Position numbers and translations under genes: made by a program. The notes below the pieces were generated by a model, which saw only the letters and a list, made by a program, of their open reading frames with translations, was not told the DNA's origin and searched no databases. From positions 159,566 to 223,565 of the forward strand of contig NZ_JAFNJS010000008.1 of the NCBI RefSeq assembly GCF_019024325.1: a DNA stretch of 64,000 nt, written 5' to 3'. This document shows, piece by piece, positions 23,480 to 31,817 of the stretch. How positions within the stretch are numbered: position 1 is the first letter of the stretch; every line of letters begins with the position of its first letter. This DNA comes from Falsiroseomonas tokyonensis (GTDB lineage: Bacteria > Pseudomonadota > Alphaproteobacteria > Acetobacterales > Acetobacteraceae).

Positions 23480-23762
23480 CTCCGTGAGCAGCCTGCCCCC
23501 GCCACCTCTCACCCCGGAGGCACTTGCGAACCGCTGGGATTGCAAGCCGGACCACATCCGAGCACTGTGCCGACAGGGCCGGCTGCGCCACTTTTCGGTT
23601 GGGCGGCAGGTCCGCATCCCCCAAGACGCAGCACTGGAATACGAATCCCGATGCGGGAAAAGCTCTACCGAGGCTGGTGGTATGCGGTCTGGCGCGAAGA
23701 CGGCAGGACACACCGCCGTGCTCTCCGCACCCAGGATCATGATGCCGCCAAGCGGGCGCTGA
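23472..23762 (+). CDS. Excisionase-like HTH protein
   Basis: 96 aa from ATG 23472 (GAGGAAGG just upstream). Residues 13-56 are a MerR/Xis-type winged helix (LTPEALANRWDCKPDHIRAL and RLRHFSVGRQVRIPQDA by pattern), the usual excision directionality factor. The last 37 codons overlap the integrase start by 112 bases in another frame, an arrangement common in xis-int pairs and one that allows coupled control. The tail may not be functional. Confidence 0.75.
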   Translation: MANSVSSLPPPPLTPEALANRWDCKPDHIRALCRQGRLRHFSVGRQVRIPQDAALEYESRCGKSSTEAGGMRSGAKTAGHTAVLSAPRIMMPPSGR

Positions 23763-24586
23763 AAGACTATGCCGCAAGCCTCGCCGCGCCAAAGGACACC
23801 GTCGCCGGGATCTACGCCGCCTACCTGGCGGACAAAGGGACGGAGCGCGCCAGATGGGCGTGGGTGCGGCTTGAGCCGCACTTCGGGCACATGAGGCCAG
23901 ACCAGATTGGCAGGCCCGCCAGCCGGGCATACAGGGCCGCCAGGGAGACGGAGGGCGCCGGCGTTGGCACCATCCATACCGAGATGACCTATCTCCGCGC
24001 CGCTCTGCGCTGGCACGACAAGGCCACCCCGGCCGTGGTCGAGCTGCCGCGGAAGCCGGCGCCGAAGTCCCGGCACATCACCCGGGAGGAATACGATCGC
24101 CTAGTTGATGCGGCGAAGTCCGCCCACGTCCGACTCTTCATAATCCTGGCGCTGGCGACCGCCGGCCGCATGGCGGCGGTGTTAGAACTAAAGTGGGAAC
24201 AGGTTGACTTGGTGGCTGGCATCGTCCGGCTTGGCGACGGAACCCGTATGCGGAAGGGCCGGGCGACGGTGCCTCTGACCACCCGCGCCGTCGCTGCCAT
24301 GGCGGAGGCCGCCACCGCCAGAACTAGCGAATACGTGATCGAGTGGGGCGGGGGGAAGGTCGGGAAGATCCGCAAGGGCTTTGCCGCCGCGGCCGAGGCG
24401 GCGGGGCTGCCGTGGGTCACGCCGCACGTCCTGCGCCACACTGCCGCTGTCTGGATGGCTGAGCGCGGCGTGCCGATGGCGGAGATCGGCCAGTTTCTTG
24501 GCCATTCGGACGAGCGGACGACCTATAGGATCTATGCCCGCTTTAGCCCGCACTACCTGCGCGGAGCTGCGAGCGCGCTGGAATGA
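23651..24586 (+). CDS. int: Tyrosine recombinase (phage integrase)
   Basis: 311 aa from ATG 23651. Carries out site-specific integration and excision at the tRNA-Pro site. The catalytic set is complete: Arg173 (ATAGRMAAVLEL), His259 and Arg262 (PHVLRHTAAVW), His285 (QFLGHSDERTT) and the nucleophile Tyr295 (TYRIYARF). The N-terminal arm-binding part is short, and residues 50-130 form the SAM-like core-binding domain. It is the last gene of the rightward early operon and stands 87 bases from the tRNA. Confidence 0.95.
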   Translation: MREKLYRGWWYAVWREDGRTHRRALRTQDHDAAKRALKDYAASLAAPKDTVAGIYAAYLADKGTERARWAWVRLEPHFGHMRPDQIGRPASRAYRAARETEGAGVGTIHTEMTYLRAALRWHDKATPAVVELPRKPAPKSRHITREEYDRLVDAAKSAHVRLFIILALATAGRMAAVLELKWEQVDLVAGIVRLGDGTRMRKGRATVPLTTRAVAAMAEAATARTSEYVIEWGGGKVGKIRKGFAAAAEAAGLPWVTPHVLRHTAAVWMAERGVPMAEIGQFLGHSDERTTYRIYARFSPHYLRGAASALE

Positions 24587-24634
24587 AGCAATCCTGCCAG
24601 CCGAGCACTGTGCGTTTGGGGTGCAGCCAAAAAA

Positions 24635-24658
24635 AACCCCCTGGTTTCCCAGGGGGTT
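24635..24658 (-). terminator. Rho-independent terminator of tRNA-Pro
   Basis: Perfect 10-bp stem AACCCCCTGG / CCAGGGGGTT with a TTTC loop. On the minus strand it is followed by a run of seven or more T residues, placing it just beyond the tRNA 3' end. Confidence 0.85.
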
Positions 24659-24672
24659 ACGCCGCTTCCAAT

Positions 24673-24749
24673 TGGTCGGAGTGAGAGGATTCGAACCTCC
24701 GGCCCCTGCGTCCCGAACACAGTGCTCTACCAGGCTGAGCTACACTCCG
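24673..24749 (-). tRNA. tRNA-Pro (CGG)
   Basis: A full cloverleaf folds by eye: 7-bp acceptor CGGAGTG/CACTCCG, D stem GCTC/GAGC, anticodon stem CTGTG/CGCAG with loop TTCGGGA (anticodon CGG), and T arm GGAGG-TTCGAAT-CCTCT. Discriminator A and an encoded CCA end at 24673. Its 3' end faces the integrase gene. Confidence 0.96.
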
Positions 24750-24826
24750 GCGGGTTGCGGCGAGGCGCGGGGTATAGCGAAGCCCCCGGCTCGCGGCAAG
24801 CGGGGGGCCGGCCGGGAACCGGATGC

Positions 24827-24848
24827 GACCGCCGAATTTTCGGCGGTC
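24827..24848. repeat. Strong hairpin in the gap after tRNA-Pro
   Basis: GACCGCCGAA and TTCGGCGGTC separated by TT form a perfect 10-bp stem. No T-run follows on either strand. The rest of 24750-25161 shows no gene; it presumably holds the promoters of the tRNA and of the hydrolase. Confidence 0.5.
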
Positions 24849-25161
24849 GGCGCGCAGCGCCCCATCCAGGCCTGGCCGCCAGCCTTACCTCCGCGCCAAA
24901 AAATGACCCAGCGCGACATCGCGCGGCGGAATGCACCCTAAACGGCAACAACGGCAAGTCGATTGAAAAATCTCCGCCATCACACCATTCTGCCAAGCGA
25001 AACGGCCAGACCAACCGGATAATTTGCCCCATTGCGTCATGCTGCGCCCCGCCGCAGGCTGCGGGCCCCGACCGCGACGCTGGAGACGCTTGCATGGCCC
25101 CTCGACCGGGCACCCTGCCGCAGAGGCCCCCGGCCCTGCGCCAGCCGATCGATGCCGCCGC

Positions 25162-26145
25162 GTGAACGGGCTGGCCTGGGGCCTTGCCGCCCTCATTCTG
25201 CTCGGCCTGCTCGGCGCAGCCTGGGAAGGCTGGGCGAGCGCCCGGGAAAGGCGGCGCGTGGCGCGCCAGGGCAGCTTCGTGCAGCTGGACGAGACGCTGA
25301 TCCACGTGGCGTTGCAGGGGCGCCGTCGCAGCATCGACCAGCCCGTGGTGGTAATGGATGGCGGGCTGACCAATGGCAGCCTGGCCTGGCCCGCCGTAGT
25401 GCAGGCGCTGGGGCCGGATTGGCTGGTGCTGACCTTCGACCGCGCCGGACATCTCTGGAGCACCCCGGCCAGGGGACCGCGCGATGCCGAGGCGAACCTG
25501 GCCGACCAGCGCGCCGTGCTCGCCGCGCTGCACCTGGCGCCGCCCTGGCTGCTGGTGACCCATTCCTATTCCGGCCATATCGCCCGGCTGCATGCGGCGC
25601 GGCACCCCGAGGAGGTGGCCGGGCTGGTGCTGGTGGAGACGATCCCGGCGCCGCTGGCGCGCAGCGTGGTGCATTCCGGCTTCGCCCGCAGCCTGCGTTG
25701 GAAGCTGCCGGCGGCGCGCTTCGGAATCTGGCGGCTGTGGCGCCTGCGCCAGGGCCTGCCACCCTTGCCCGAGGCGGTGGCGCCCGACACCATGGTGGCG
25801 GCCTGGACCCGGCTGTCCCAGTCGCACCAGGATCTGCAGGCGACCCGGGCGGAGCTGGCCAGCTTCGTCGCCGATACAGGCGCGGTGGACGCCGCGCCGC
25901 CGCCGCCGCAGCCCTGCATCGTGCTGGCCTCCACCCGCGGGGCGGTGGCGGTGACGGCCGGGCTGACGGAGGCCGAGGCGCATGACCAGGCCCTGGCCGC
26001 CCAGCGCGACCTGGCGGCGCGCCTGCCGCGCGGCGAATTGCGGGTGACCGCCGAGTCGGATCACGAGATTCCCTGGAACCTGCCCGGGATGGTGGCCCAG
26101 GCCATCCAGGACGTGGCGGCGCGGGCCAGGCCAGCGCCGGGCTGA
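25162..26145 (+). CDS. Membrane-anchored alpha/beta hydrolase
   Basis: 327 aa from GTG 25162, chosen because it places a single N-terminal membrane segment (GLAWGLAALILLGLLGAAW) at the start; an upstream ATG at 25024 in the same frame adds a Pro/Arg-rich stretch. The hydrolase core shows the oxyanion-type MDGGLTNGS, LTFDRAGHLWS, the nucleophile elbow VTHSYSGH (Ser) and a late SDHEIPW with the catalytic-type His. The substrate is unknown. Probably chromosomal rather than phage. Confidence 0.8.
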   Translation: MNGLAWGLAALILLGLLGAAWEGWASARERRRVARQGSFVQLDETLIHVALQGRRRSIDQPVVVMDGGLTNGSLAWPAVVQALGPDWLVLTFDRAGHLWSTPARGPRDAEANLADQRAVLAALHLAPPWLLVTHSYSGHIARLHAARHPEEVAGLVLVETIPAPLARSVVHSGFARSLRWKLPAARFGIWRLWRLRQGLPPLPEAVAPDTMVAAWTRLSQSHQDLQATRAELASFVADTGAVDAAPPPPQPCIVLASTRGAVAVTAGLTEAEAHDQALAAQRDLAARLPRGELRVTAESDHEIPWNLPGMVAQAIQDVAARARPAPG

Positions 26146-26193
26146 ACACCAGCCGGGGGGCGCAATCGGCCGCTTCCATGCTATATCCGCCGC

Positions 26194-28275
26194 ATGCTGC
26201 GCCGCCCCTCCCTTCCGCTCGGTCCCCTGCTGCTGGGGCTGGTTCTGGCAGTGCCGGCCGCGGCGCCCGCCTCGGCGGTGGAAAGCGCCGCCATAAGCTC
26301 GCCCCGCGCCACCGCGACCCTGGTGGCCGATAGCGCGGCGGTGGCGCCGGGCCAGACCTTCCAGCTGGGGCTGCGGCTACGTCTCGCGCCCGGCTGGCAC
26401 AGCTACTGGCGCAATGCCGGCGATGCCGGGGCGGCGCCGGAAGTGGTGCTGAACCTGCCGGAGGGCGCCAGCGCGGGACCCATCGCCTGGCCGGCGCCGG
26501 AGCGCATCCCCTACGGCCCGTTGGTCAATTACGGCTACACGAACGAGGTGCTGCTGCCCCTGCCGGTGACCCTGCCGGCCAGCCTGGCGCCCGGCGAGCT
26601 GCTGACCCTGCAGGCCGAGGCGACCTGGCTGGTCTGCGCCGATGTCTGCATCCCGGAGGAGGGTCAGTTCAGCCTGACCCTGCCGGTGGCGGAGACCGCG
26701 ACCCCCTCCCCCCTCGCCGCCCCGCTGTTCGAGGCCGCGGACGCCGCCCTGCCGCGCGCCCTGCCCTGGCCGGTGCAGGCCGGCGGCGGCGCCGGGCGGG
26801 CCAGCCTGACGCTGGGCGGCACCGGCCTGACCCCGGCGGCCTTGCAGGACGCCTTCTTCTTCCCGGCCGAGCCAGGGGTGCTGGACAATACGGCGCCGCA
26901 GCCGATGACGCTGCGCGACGGCCGCCTGACCCTCGGCCTGACCCTGCTGCCCGATGCGGCGGCGGCGGCGCTGGAGGGCACGCTGGTGCTGCGCGACGGC
27001 GGCGGCCAGCGCGCGGCCTTCGCGATTTCCGCCCCTCTCGTCGGTCCGGCCGAGAGCGCCGCCACCCTGCCGCTGTGGCAGGCGCTGCTGCTGGCCCTGG
27101 CGGGCGGGCTGATCCTGAACCTGATGCCCTGCGTCTTCCCCGTCCTGGCCATGAAGGCCATGGCGCTGGCGCGGCTGGGCGGCGCGGCAAGGGGGGAAAT
27201 CCGCTGGCACGCCACCGCCTACACCGCCGGGGTGCTGGTGAGTTTTGGCGCGATCGGCGGGCTGCTGGTGGCGCTGCGCGCGGCCGGCACGGCGGCGGGC
27301 TGGGGCTTCCAGTTCACCGAACCCGCCTTCGTCGCCGCCATGGCCTGGCTGGTGCTGGCGGTGGGGCTGAACCTTTCGGGCGTCTTCGTGCTGGGCCGCA
27401 CCATGGGGGCCGGCCAGTCGCTGGCCGGGCGCGGCGGGGCGCTGGGCGCCTTCGCCACCGGCGGGCTGGCCGTGCTGCTGGCGACCCCCTGCACCGCACC
27501 CTTCATGGCGGCCGCACTCGGCGCCGCGCTGGTGATGCCGCCGGCGGCGACCATGGCGGTGTTCCTTGCCCTCGGCCTGGGGCTGGCGGCGCCCTATGCG
27601 CTGCTCGGCCTGGCGCCGGGCCTGGCCTGCGCCCTGCCGCGGCCGGGCCTCTGGATGGAGCGGCTGCGCCAGGCGCTGGCCTTCCCGATGTATGCCACCG
27701 CCGCCTGGCTGGTCTGGGTGCTGGCGCTGCAGGCGGGGCCGGATGGGGTGCTTTTGGGCCTGGCGGGGGCGGTGGTGCTGGCGGCCGGCCTCTGGGGGCT
27801 GGGGCTGGCCCAGCGCGCCGGGGCCGGCGGCTGGCGCATCGCCGGTGTGACGGCGGCAGGGGTGGCCGTGCTGGCCGCCCTGGCCCTGCTGCCGCGGCTG
27901 TCCGCCGCCCCGGCCGTGGCAGCCCAGGCCGACGCCCAGGCCGAGCCCTGGTCCGCCGCCCGCGTGGAGGCGCTGCGCGCCGCCGGGCGGCCGGTCTTCG
28001 TCAATGCGACCGCCGCCTGGTGCATCACCTGCCAGGTGAATGACCGGGTGGCCCTGCGCGCCGCCGCGGTGCGGGATGCCTTCGCGGCGCAGGACGTGGC
28101 CTATCTCAAGGCCGATTGGACGCGCGGCGACCCCGCGATCGGCGCCATGCTGCGCGAGCAGGGGCGGGAGGGCGTGCCGCTCTACCTCTACTGGGCGCCG
28201 GGCGCCGCCACCCCGCAGGTGCTGCCGCAGATCCTGACCGAGGGCCTGGTGCTGGAGGCGCTGCGCGGCGGCTGA
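26194..28275 (+). CDS. DsbD-type thiol:disulfide interchange protein
   Basis: 693 aa. Carries electrons from cytoplasmic thioredoxin across the inner membrane to periplasmic partners. Order: signal peptide (1-28), a periplasmic DsbD-N-like domain with Cys148 and Cys152 (VCADVCIPEE), a multi-span membrane domain from about 290 to 570 with the conserved Cys313 (NLMPCVFPVLAMKA) and Cys433 (TPCTAPFM), and a C-terminal thioredoxin-like domain with Cys610-Ile-Thr-Cys613. The full three-domain cascade is intact. It is closer to the long ScsB/DsbD group than to CcdA. 48 bases separate it from the hydrolase. Confidence 0.92.
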   Translation: MLRRPSLPLGPLLLGLVLAVPAAAPASAVESAAISSPRATATLVADSAAVAPGQTFQLGLRLRLAPGWHSYWRNAGDAGAAPEVVLNLPEGASAGPIAWPAPERIPYGPLVNYGYTNEVLLPLPVTLPASLAPGELLTLQAEATWLVCADVCIPEEGQFSLTLPVAETATPSPLAAPLFEAADAALPRALPWPVQAGGGAGRASLTLGGTGLTPAALQDAFFFPAEPGVLDNTAPQPMTLRDGRLTLGLTLLPDAAAAALEGTLVLRDGGGQRAAFAISAPLVGPAESAATLPLWQALLLALAGGLILNLMPCVFPVLAMKAMALARLGGAARGEIRWHATAYTAGVLVSFGAIGGLLVALRAAGTAAGWGFQFTEPAFVAAMAWLVLAVGLNLSGVFVLGRTMGAGQSLAGRGGALGAFATGGLAVLLATPCTAPFMAAALGAALVMPPAATMAVFLALGLGLAAPYALLGLAPGLACALPRPGLWMERLRQALAFPMYATAAWLVWVLALQAGPDGVLLGLAGAVVLAAGLWGLGLAQRAGAGGWRIAGVTAAGVAVLAALALLPRLSAAPAVAAQADAQAEPWSAARVEALRAAGRPVFVNATAAWCITCQVNDRVALRAAAVRDAFAAQDVAYLKADWTRGDPAIGAMLREQGREGVPLYLYWAPGAATPQVLPQILTEGLVLEALRGG

Positions 28276-28301
28276 AGCTGTGGCGTCAAGACCCGGTTCA
28301 C

Positions 28302-28667
28302 ATGGCGCGGCGCAGGATGGCGGCCATGCGCCGCCCGCTGCCGCTCCTGCTGGCCCTTCTGAGCCCGCTTCTGGCCTCCGCACCCCTCCGGGCGCAGGAG
28401 CCGCCGTCCTGCACCGAGGCGCGGGAGGGCACGGTGGCCTGCATCGCTGGCAAGCTCTGCACCTGCCGCTTCATCCCCGGCGGCAGCATGACACGGCGGC
28501 CGGACCGGCATGGCTGGGATTGCGGCATCCTACGCCCGGCCTGCGGCGAGGGGCTGGTGCCGCCTTCCGCGACGCCGGTCCTGCCGGAGCTGCTGCCGCC
28601 CAGCCTTCTGCTGCCGAACCCGATGCCGCCCTACCTGCCGCAGCCGGAGCGCCGCTTCCCGCGGTGA
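28302..28667 (+). CDS. Small exported protein
   Basis: 121 aa from ATG 28302 (later ATGs at 28317 and 28326 would still leave a signal). A signal peptide (RPLPLLLALLSPLLASAPLRAQ) precedes a short domain with six cysteines (SCTEAREGTVACIAGKLCTC, WDCGILRPAC), probably disulfide-linked in the periplasm, and then a Pro/Leu-rich tail. It lies directly after the DsbD-like gene, which fits a disulfide-containing product. Unknown family. Confidence 0.7.
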   Translation: MARRRMAAMRRPLPLLLALLSPLLASAPLRAQEPPSCTEAREGTVACIAGKLCTCRFIPGGSMTRRPDRHGWDCGILRPACGEGLVPPSATPVLPELLPPSLLLPNPMPPYLPQPERRFPR

Positions 28668-28678
28668 ACCGGGACGGC

Positions 28679-28696
28679 CCGCCGCTTCAGCGGCGG
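28679..28696. terminator. Hairpin between convergent genes
   Basis: CCGCCGCT and AGCGGCGG are separated by two bases and overlap the stop of the DUF3126 gene. A bidirectional terminator is plausible, though neither strand has a clear T-run. Confidence 0.4.
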
Positions 28697-28935
28697 CCGC
28701 GGCTGGGGGCGGCGGGGGCCGAGTCGGGTGGCAAGTCTTCCTCCAGCACCGTCAGCATCACGGAATAGGAGACCTCCCCCTCCTCATCGTCGCGATGCAC
28801 CGTGCCGATCACCTCGTCCTGCACCGAGACCTCGACCGAAAGGCCGGGCCTGGCGGGGGCGAGCAGGGTGATGCGGTCCGTGGCCAGCAGGCGACGCAGA
28901 TAGGCCTGCACGCGTGCAATCTCGGATGGCTTCAT
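28687..28935 (-). CDS. DUF3126 family protein
   Basis: 82 aa beginning MKPSEIARVQAYLRRL, with VQDEVIGTVHRDDEEGE in the middle, the hallmark of DUF3126. This small protein is conserved in alphaproteobacteria and its function is unknown. It supports the alphaproteobacterial assignment and a chromosomal status for this stretch. Confidence 0.85.
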   Translation of the reverse strand: MKPSEIARVQAYLRRLLATDRITLLAPARPGLSVEVSVQDEVIGTVHRDDEEGEVSYSVMLTVLEEDLPPDSAPAAPSRGRR

Positions 28936-29004
28936 CCGTGGGGAACTCCAGTCGCTAAGGGGCGCCCCCTATGCACCGCGACGGCGCGCAGGTCGAGGCG
29001 TGGC

Positions 29005-29334
29005 TCAGGCCGAAGGCGGGCCGCCGGTCATCTTCGCGAAGACCTGGCGGTCCCGGTTGTCCTGCATCAGCATGGCGAAGCCGGTGATGGTATCGAGGCC
29101 GAGGCCGATGGGCAGGCCGGTCTCGGGGTGGGGCTGGATGTCGGCATAGGCGGCGCCGGCCATCTTCTCCCACTTCCCGGCCGGCTTCTTCACTTCGACA
29201 TGCGCCACGGTGGCCTTCAGCACCAGCCGCACGATCGCCTCCTTCGGCGCGCGGGGCTTGGTGAGGCTGGGATGGCCGGCGAGCATCTGCCAGCCATGGG
29301 CCAGTGCCCAGCGGGTGAGCTCTTCCTTGTCCAT
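29005..29334 (-). CDS. Conserved hypothetical protein
   Basis: 109 aa from ATG 29334. Helical N-terminus (KEELTRWALAHGWQMLAGHP), then a basic-hydrophobic beta section (IVRLVLKATVAHVEVKK) and a C-terminal helix. The same frame is open further upstream, but that part crosses tRNA-Ser and is not coding. No family recognised. Confidence 0.7.
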   Translation of the reverse strand: MDKEELTRWALAHGWQMLAGHPSLTKPRAPKEAIVRLVLKATVAHVEVKKPAGKWEKMAGAAYADIQPHPETGLPIGLGLDTITGFAMLMQDNRDRQVFAKMTGGPPSA

Positions 29335-29489
29335 GCCACCTGTCCGCCCGCTTTGTCCGGCCCCGGCTATGGCCCCGCGGCGGGGCGCCTGGCAACAGCC
29401 GTGTCGCCGGCGGGGCGCAAAATGCGCCAGGCGGGGGGGTGGCGGGGTTGCGGCGCGCGGGGGGTCTGGTAGATAGCCCGCCTTGCGCG

Positions 29490-29579
29490 GGACGGGTGGC
29501 CGAGTGGTCGATGGCGCACGCCTGGAAAGTGTGTATACGTGAAAGCGTATCGTGGGTTCGAATCCCACCCCGTCCGCCA
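29490..29579 (+). tRNA. tRNA-Ser (GGA)
   Basis: Class II tRNA with a long variable arm. Acceptor GGACGGG/CCCGTCC, anticodon stem CACGC/GTGTG with loop CTGGAAA (anticodon GGA), extra arm TATACG/CGTATC-like, T arm GTGGG-TTCGAAT-CCCAC, discriminator G and encoded CCA ending at 29579. Confidence 0.96.
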
Positions 29580-29910
29580 GTTCCCATACGAGCCATGCTC
29601 TCCGCATGACCGGACGTCGCGCTGAGTGGCAGGTTTCCTGGGGTTTTCGGGGCAGACCTGTTGACTGGCGCGACGCCGAGACGGCCCAAAATCGCTCTCC
29701 CGAGGCCCTTTCTCTCCGGACCTCCTGACTTGGGCGTTTTAGTACGGAACGCAAAAACCTAGGTCAAAGGCCAGTTTCCGCGCGGCGGACGCTTGCTCTG
29801 GTTCGAACCCCACTTGCCCGAAATCCGTACTTCGAGAGCGAACACCTCGGTACGCTTTGCTCAACGCAGAGCACCTTCGGCAGGAGGCCTCCACAATCTG
29901 GCTGCGGCAT
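29580..29910. other. Gene-poor junction between tRNA-Ser and the defence island
   Basis: No convincing gene in 331 bases. Stop-free stretches are short and biased. A 14-base string GGTTCGAACCCCAC (around 29800-29814) differs by one base from the tRNA-Ser T-arm and could be a worn remnant of an insertion at the tRNA. Base composition falls from here into the island. Confidence 0.5.
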
Positions 29911-29934
29911 GACGCCGGCCTAAGGCCCGGCGTC
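29911..29934 (-). terminator. Hairpin at the end of the island's leftward operon
   Basis: GACGCCGG and CCGGCGTC around an 8-base loop, overlapping the last codons and stop of the 100-aa gene. No strong T-run follows, so termination is only likely. Confidence 0.45.
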
Positions 29935-30222
29935 TGCTCGTTTGGCCAGAATTGCGGCGAGGCAGGCCGTGGCCGCATCGGAGAAATTCGAGGTTGGGCC
30001 GCCGAGCGGCCTGACTTCCAATAGTTCAGGAACCTTGCCGACCCAGGGGTTGCCCTCCATGACGGCGAGCCAACCGCTCAGTTCTTGGGAGAGCAGCGCC
30101 TTTTCGGCAGCCAGGATTTCTTCCTCGCTCGGGTCACTATGCCGCCCAAGGGTCACGTATCGGCCATCGGGCGCGACAACCACCCATCGGCGCTCGCGAG
30201 ATCGTTCGGTTTCTGAGGCCAT
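29920..30222 (-). CDS. Small hypothetical protein downstream of dcm
   Basis: 100 aa from ATG 30222. A GTG at 30288 overlapping the dcm stop by one base (TAGTG) would add 22 residues and give translational coupling. The conserved-looking block RRWVVVAPDGRYVTLGRHSD is a beta pair, and the remainder is helical. I recall such proteins as widespread hypotheticals in alphaproteobacteria; no function is known. Confidence 0.6.
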   Translation of the reverse strand: MASETERSRERRWVVVAPDGRYVTLGRHSDPSEEEILAAEKALLSQELSGWLAVMEGNPWVGKVPELLEVRPLGGPTSNFSDAATACLAAILAKRADAGP

Positions 30223-30287
30223 GGGCGGACTATGGCTCGGATAGCGCGAACCAGGAAGCGCCAGCCTGTCGCCATCGAACAATAGCA

Positions 30288-31349
30288 CTAGCCAGAAATT
30301 TGAGGTCCCACAAACACTGGCATTGCTGATGAAGCTGGAAGCTGAACTGCCGGCATTCTGCGTTCAACTACCTGGGAAATAGTCGGGCGGTGATCGTGGG
30401 GCGCCTGACTGGTCAATGCACTCACAACGCTCTGCATGACTGGCGGGCAAACCCCATTTCCTAACATCTTGATTTTGTCTCGTCTGGAACCTTGATCGAG
30501 TATGTAATCCTCGCCAAAACCCATCGCGCGCCGCAACTCGTCAACCTGCAGCATTCGCATGCGCGGCTCGCCATCAATCCACTCGACAAGCCCAAATCGA
30601 TCCAGCGTCGTAAGCGTGCGGATTGGTCGATCGAGCGGCTGCCATCCGCCGGCGCCATCACTGCTGTAGTAGACAATCAGGAACGGAACATCGCGCCCAA
30701 GTGCATCGATAGCTCGCTTGGCGCGCGCGACAGTCGGTTCCGCCAAGCCGCTGCCAAACACCGAGCGGGTCTTGTAGGTTCCGGTGGGCGCCAGGATATC
30801 CAACACGGTCAGTCGACGCTCGGTGAGCGGAGTTGGAGGCTCAGGCGGCCCATCTTTGCTGCACATCAGAAAAAGCCGACGACGGGTCTGGGGTGCGCCG
30901 AAGTCCTGGGCGTCGAGCACGTGCTCCGTGACGTGCATATGCTCCTTGAGCGCCGCCAGAAAGTTCGGATAACGCTCCCACGTCCGCATTTGGATTACGT
31001 TTTCAATGACCGCCCATCGCGGATTCAGCTTCCTGATGAACTTGAGTACGTGGAAGGCGGTGGCCCGGCTCCCCTCATCCTTCACCCTCGCTCCGCGAGC
31101 CGGTGTGTGGCTTGTGCACTCGGGCGACGCCAGGACGAGATCGATATGCCCTATGTCGCCAAGGAGAGCCTTGTCGGATCGGCGGTTCAGACGCGTCTCG
31201 ACGACCCGCGCTCCGGGAAAGTTCCGACGGTAGGTCGAAGCCGCCATGCTCCAGGCGTCGACAGCTCCCACCATCTCGACACCTGCGGCGCGGGCACCCC
31301 AGGAGCTCCCACCACCGCCACAGAAAAGATCTATGCCACGAATCGCCAT
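30288..31349 (-). CDS. dcm: DNA (cytosine-5) methyltransferase of the island
   Basis: 353 aa from ATG 31349. Modifies host DNA, presumably at the site cut or monitored by the island. Motif I FCGGGG (9-14), catalytic SPEC with Cys78, ENV (116-118), QTRRRLF and the late GNGVCPP motif are in order. Paired with vsr on the same strand, as in many C5-methyltransferase R-M loci, and divergent from the ATPase operon. Confidence 0.93.
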   Translation of the reverse strand: MAIRGIDLFCGGGGSSWGARAAGVEMVGAVDAWSMAASTYRRNFPGARVVETRLNRRSDKALLGDIGHIDLVLASPECTSHTPARGARVKDEGSRATAFHVLKFIRKLNPRWAVIENVIQMRTWERYPNFLAALKEHMHVTEHVLDAQDFGAPQTRRRLFLMCSKDGPPEPPTPLTERRLTVLDILAPTGTYKTRSVFGSGLAEPTVARAKRAIDALGRDVPFLIVYYSSDGAGGWQPLDRPIRTLTTLDRFGLVEWIDGEPRMRMLQVDELRRAMGFGEDYILDQGSRRDKIKMLGNGVCPPVMQSVVSALTSQAPHDHRPTISQVVERRMPAVQLPASSAMPVFVGPQISG

Positions 31350-31418
31350 CAAGGACGATTCGTAACAGGCTGAGCGTAGGAGCGCGAGCCTGGGCGAAGG
31401 CTTGCGAAAGGCAGAGTA

Positions 31419-31817
31419 TCAGGGCGTAGCGTCCAAGGCCTTTTTCACCCGGGCCACGCTACCCTCGGGATCGCGAGCAAGCTGATGCTCCCAGACACGG
31501 ACCACTCGCCAGCCCGAACGCCTCAGACGCCGGAAATTCCTGGAATCTCTGAGTCTTGTCGCCTCGATCTTTGCCTCCCAGGCTTCTGACAGCTTGTCGC
31601 GCCAAACCGGGAAGCGCCAGCCATGCCAGAAGTCACCGTCGACAAATACGGCAACGCGGCGATCCCGAAACACGAAGTCAGGACGCCCAGGCAGATCTCG
31701 GGCGTGGGATTCCCATGCGAGGCCGACCTCGGAAAGCAGGGCGGCGAGGCGAAGCTCCGGGCCTGTGCCTTTCCCCTTGATGCGGGCCATAACCCGACTG
31801 CGCGTCTCCACCGACAT
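31419..31817 (-). CDS. vsr: Very short patch repair endonuclease (Vsr)
   Basis: 132 aa from ATG 31817. Nicks beside T:G mismatches that arise when 5-methylcytosine deaminates, so it counters the mutational cost of the adjacent methyltransferase. Seen: TRSRVMARIKGKGTGPELRL, LPGRPDFVF and VAVFVDGDFWHGW with the catalytic Asp, and FRRLRRSGWRVVRVWEHQL at the C-terminus. Length is as usual for the family. It lies 69 bases upstream of dcm. Confidence 0.93.
   Translation of the reverse strand: MSVETRSRVMARIKGKGTGPELRLAALLSEVGLAWESHARDLPGRPDFVFRDRRVAVFVDGDFWHGWRFPVWRDKLSEAWEAKIEATRLRDSRNFRRLRRSGWRVVRVWEHQLARDPEGSVARVKKALDATP

Larger units (their letters stand above)
1..24672. mobile_element. Prophage 1 (lambda-like plan, left end outside window)
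   Basis: Packaging, replication, immunity, recombination and integration genes lie in two divergent operons around a CI-type repressor. The integrase end sits against the 3' end of tRNA-Pro, the usual target of tyrosine integrases. Structural genes and the second attachment site must lie left of position 1. In lambda terms, the plus-strand arm corresponds to the PL operon (recombination, xis, int, att) and the minus-strand arm to the PR operon (cro, replication, late control, terminase). Few genes look broken, so the prophage may be intact. Confidence 0.92.
24587..24749. other. Inferred attachment site region of prophage 1
   Basis: The integrase end faces the 3' end of tRNA-Pro across 86 bases. 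Tyrosine integrases typically cross over in the 3' half of a tRNA gene, which the prophage restores. The core cannot be delimited, because the matching copy must lie left of the window. Confidence 0.45.

Noticed and set aside
24827..24848. Hairpin taken as a Rho-independent terminator
   Set aside because: The stem is strong, but no T-run follows on either strand, and the tRNA already has a better terminator on its 3' side.
29780..29840. A second tRNA gene suggested by the GTTCGAA string
   Set aside because: No acceptor, D or anticodon stems can be formed around it.
29739..29978. A 79-codon minus-strand frame between tRNA-Ser and the island
   Set aside because: No start context, biased composition and overlap with the end of the better-supported 100-aa gene.
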